Assembly (NCBI GenBank): GCA_001898485.1
Contig: MKTY01000027.1
Location: forward strand, 124,001-188,000
Direction: 5' to 3'
DNA length: 64,000 nucleotides
Source of the DNA: Sphingobacteriales bacterium 46-32
GTDB lineage: Bacteria > Bacteroidota > Bacteroidia > Chitinophagales > Chitinophagaceae
The notes below the pieces were generated by a model that was not told the origin of the DNA, ran no database searches, and was given only the letters and a program-made list of their open reading frames with translations. Made by a program: the position numbers and the translations under genes. Below, piece after piece: positions 62,255 through 64,000 of this stretch (position 1 is its first letter; every line of letters begins with the position of its first letter).

Positions 62255-62602
62255 ATGAACGAACAGTCATACATCAGCTGGGCTGATTTTGAAAAAATAG
62301 ATATCCGTGTAGGCACCATTCAGGAAGTGAATGAATTTCCCAAAGCCCGCAGACCCGCCTATAAACTGCTGATTGATTTTGGTGCTGAGCTGGGCTTACG
62401 CCGCTCTTCGGCCCAGATAACCGCACATTATACACCCGAAATGCTCGTGGGCAGGCAGGTAATTGCAGTAGTCAATTTTCCGCCCAAGCAAATAGCAGAT
62501 TTTATGAGCGAATGCCTGGTGCTGGGTGTATATGATGAAAATAATGATGTAGTTTTATTAACGCCTGATAAAAAACTGGGCAATGGGTTAAAGATTGGCT
62601 GA
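62255..62602 (+). CDS. csaA: tRNA-binding domain protein CsaA
   Basis: 115 aa, a single OB-fold tRNA-binding domain: DFEKIDIRVGTIQEVNEFPK, SAQITAHYTPEMLVGRQVIA, VVNFPPKQIADFMSECLVLG and the end LLTPDKKLGNGLKIG. CsaA binds tRNA and has been described as an export-related chaperone. The last 8 bp overlap the downstream ogt gene. Confidence 0.93.
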   Translation: MNEQSYISWADFEKIDIRVGTIQEVNEFPKARRPAYKLLIDFGAELGLRRSSAQITAHYTPEMLVGRQVIAVVNFPPKQIADFMSECLVLGVYDENNDVVLLTPDKKLGNGLKIG

Positions 62603-63089
62603 CACCTTTTCTGCATATTATCATTCCCCACTGGGCCCCATCCGCATCAGCGGTACGGAAACTTTTATCAGCGAAGTTAGTTTCAGGCCTGCGGATGAGC
62701 CCATTTCTACATCTGCCGAAATTCCTCCTTTGGTCATCAACTGCATGGAGCAGCTGATCCAGTATTTTGCCGGACAGCGTCGCGTATTTGAATTGCCGCT
62801 GGCGCAGCAAGGCACTGCTTTTCAGCAACAGGTATGGAATCTGCTGATGGGTATTCCTTTTGGTAAAACCATCAGTTATATTCAGCTGGCTATTCAGGCC
62901 GGTGATCCCAAATCGACCCGCGCAGTGGCCAGTGCCAATGGCCGCAACAATATTGCTATTATAGTACCCTGCCATCGGGTAATAGGTGCCAATGGTGAAC
63001 TCACCGGTTATGCAGGTGGATTGCCCCGTAAACGCTGGCTGCTCGAGCATGAGCGCAAGGTGGCTTTTGGAGTGCAAACGCTGTTTTGA
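62595..63089 (+). CDS. ogt: Methylated-DNA-protein cysteine methyltransferase
   Basis: 164 aa. Repairs O6-alkylguanine by taking the alkyl group on Cys126 in the PCHRV motif (126-129). GTAFQQQVWNLLMGIPFGKT and the GGLPRKRWLLEHE tail complete the domain. No ATG exists before codon 51, so translation must start at TTG 62595, inside the csaA 3' end; the overlap implies translational coupling. Confidence 0.94.
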   Translation: MADTFSAYYHSPLGPIRISGTETFISEVSFRPADEPISTSAEIPPLVINCMEQLIQYFAGQRRVFELPLAQQGTAFQQQVWNLLMGIPFGKTISYIQLAIQAGDPKSTRAVASANGRNNIAIIVPCHRVIGANGELTGYAGGLPRKRWLLEHERKVAFGVQTLF

Positions 63090-63179
63090 AAAGGAAGAAG
63101 GCCAAAGGTAGAAGGTATAAGCAGAAAGGTGGAAGGTTTTCCCTTTATACCCTTTCAACGGTTTAAACTCTTTAAACAC
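63090..63179. repeat. GAAGGCCAAAGG / TTTATACCCTTTC word arms
   Basis: 63090-63138 reads GAAAAGGAAGAAGGCC, AAAGGTAGAAGGTATAAG and GAAAGGTGGAAGG. 63139-63179 reads TTCCCTTTATACCC, GGTTTAAACTCTTTAAAC. It fills the whole gap between the convergent ogt and cdd genes and can form a bidirectional hairpin. Confidence 0.8.
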
Positions 63180-63662
63180 TTACAACTCCTCGCCGGTAAA
63201 CGCCAGCGGCAGTAATGAAGAAGTGGTATGGATAATATAAATCTTCCCCGATTGCCCGCTTAGCAGTAAACGGATAGGCTGATGGGTGCGGTTTTCATAT
63301 TCCAGCAGGGCCTGGCGGCACATGCCGCAGGGAGAAATGGGATGATCGCTTGACTGGTGATCGCTCGCATAGCTGATGGCGAGTGTATCGATGGCAACAC
63401 CCGGATATTGTGTGGCTGCATTGCCCAGCAACACTCTTTCGGCACAGATGGCTACCGGGTAACTGGCATTTTCCTGGTTGGTACCGGTGATAATGGCGCC
63501 ATTGCTGAGCCGGGCTGCAGCACCCACGCGGAAATTGCTGTAGGGAGCATACGCCTGCGCTGTTACTGAGCGGGCCTGATTTAACAGTGCCACATCATCG
63601 GCATTAAGCTGGCTGATATCATCTGCCACTTCGTAAGAAAATTCATAGGTATGACTGTTCAT
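63180..63662 (-). CDS. cdd: Cytidine deaminase
   Basis: 160 aa from ATG 63662. Deaminates cytidine and deoxycytidine. Zinc site: Cys and Glu in CAERV, and PCGMC further on with the other two Cys ligands; APYSNFRVGAAA marks the family's N-terminal part. The frame upstream of this ATG crosses a terminator hairpin and is not used. Confidence 0.94.
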   Translation of the reverse strand: MNSHTYEFSYEVADDISQLNADDVALLNQARSVTAQAYAPYSNFRVGAAARLSNGAIITGTNQENASYPVAICAERVLLGNAATQYPGVAIDTLAISYASDHQSSDHPISPCGMCRQALLEYENRTHQPIRLLLSGQSGKIYIIHTTSSLLPLAFTGEEL

Positions 63663-63686
63663 AGTGTCTGTACATTTATAGACAGG

Positions 63687-63710
63687 AATGCCCCGGCGGA
63701 CCGGGGCATT
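63687..63710 (-). terminator. Terminator of lepB
   Basis: AATGCCCCGG and CCGGGGCATT pair around CGGA. It lies 20 bp after the lepB stop and just before the cdd start. Confidence 0.85.
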
Positions 63711-63729
63711 TAAAGTTAGTTGTTTCGTG

Positions 63730-64000
63730 TCATTTAACAATATTGAACAAGCGTTTCCAGCGTGGGCCTTTATCCCAGCTGAACCAGATCATCCAGGCCT
63801 TGCCTACAATGCGGTCTTCGGGTACAAAGCCCCAGAAACGGGAATCCTGTGAACCATGTCGGTTATCTCCCATCATCCAGTAATAATTCATTTTGAAAGT
63901 ATAGGAGGTGACGGGCTGACCATTGAGATAGAACTTTCCATCTTTCATGGTAAAGTCATTGTTCTCATAATTGCGGATGGCACGCTCATACACCGAATAA
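63730..64000 (-). CDS. lepB: Signal peptidase I, C-terminal part
   Basis: Runs off the right edge of the window; about 90 C-terminal residues visible. They hold YYWMMGDNRHGSQDSRFWG, the conserved GDNR..S.DSR box of signal peptidase I, and the following FVPEDRIVGKAWMIWFSWD. Membrane enzyme that cleaves signal peptides after export. The catalytic Ser and Lys lie outside the window. Confidence 0.94.
   Translation of the reverse strand, partial: YSVYERAIRNYENNDFTMKDGKFYLNGQPVTSYTFKMNYYWMMGDNRHGSQDSRFWGFVPEDRIVGKAWMIWFSWDKGPRWKRLFNIVK

Noticed and set aside
1-64000. tRNA or rRNA genes
   Set aside because: No cloverleaf with TTCRA loop or rRNA signature was noticed by eye; a tRNAscan-SE and Infernal run would settle it.

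Overview
The window is a chromosomal segment of a Bacteroidota bacterium, most likely of the Chitinophagaceae/Chitinophagales. This rests on DUF6089, DUF2851, DUF4403, DUF4382 and GLPGLI proteins, a protein with a gliding-motility (CHU_C) C-terminal domain, a type IX secretion (T9SS) type A sorting domain, SusA-like amylase, CBM20-GH77 amylomaltase, scarce Shine-Dalgarno sequences and promoters of the TTTG-N19-TAnnTTTG type. No rRNA, tRNA or CRISPR array was seen. Placement below phylum is inference.

Layout. 1-5.5 kb: ndk 3' end, a TraB/GumN gene with a tandem-duplicated tail, UbiD, a DUF6089 barrel and dipeptide epimerase. 5.7-8.5 kb: CBM20-GH77 malQ. 8.6-9.3 kb: two small genes (51 and 62 aa) with good promoters. 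9.5-12.1 kb: an AT-rich island with an IS4-like transposase remnant and three orphan secreted or lipoprotein genes. 12.1-18.5 kb: def, dnaK, DUF456, a YdeI-like gene between composite repeats, DUF4403 and gtrA. 18.6-27.5 kb: argS, a TPR protein, glgB, an outer-membrane barrel protein and a GLPGLI partner. 27.5-36.8 kb: SusA-like amylase, maltose-type MFS, glgC, glgA, a FucP-like sugar MFS and a ROK kinase. 37-44.9 kb: NAGPA-type glycosidase, PKD/lectin/CHU_C protein, lipA, a LytTR regulator and a T9SS cargo protein. 44.9-49.2 kb: a reverse-strand housekeeping run (DUF2520, kdsC, ubiA, maf, DUF2851). 49.2-57.7 kb: two hydrolases, topA, a DUF4382 lipoprotein, a methyltransferase, GH53 galactanase and a SirB1-like protein. 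57.7-58.8 kb: a RES-Xre toxin-antitoxin pair. 59-64 kb: two paralogous Tat-dependent Gfo/Idh/MocA oxidoreductases, csaA, ogt, cdd and the lepB 3' end.

Functional theme. malQ, glgB, the amylase, the maltose-type MFS, glgC, glgA, the sugar MFS and the ROK kinase together cover external alpha-glucan breakdown, maltose and glucose uptake, phosphorylation, and glycogen synthesis and remodelling.

The most unusual feature is the intergenic DNA. Many gaps carry short quasi-tandem arrays built from a few recurring words: 9-mers like GGTATAAAG, 7-mers like GACAGTG, 8-mers like CAGCACAT and CAAATCTT, and a 26-bp unit with GCGTCTTTGCGTCC. They often occur as inverted arms. Around one gene four word families recur in the same order on both sides. 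In one place an array supplies the C-terminal codons of a housekeeping gene (peptide deformylase).
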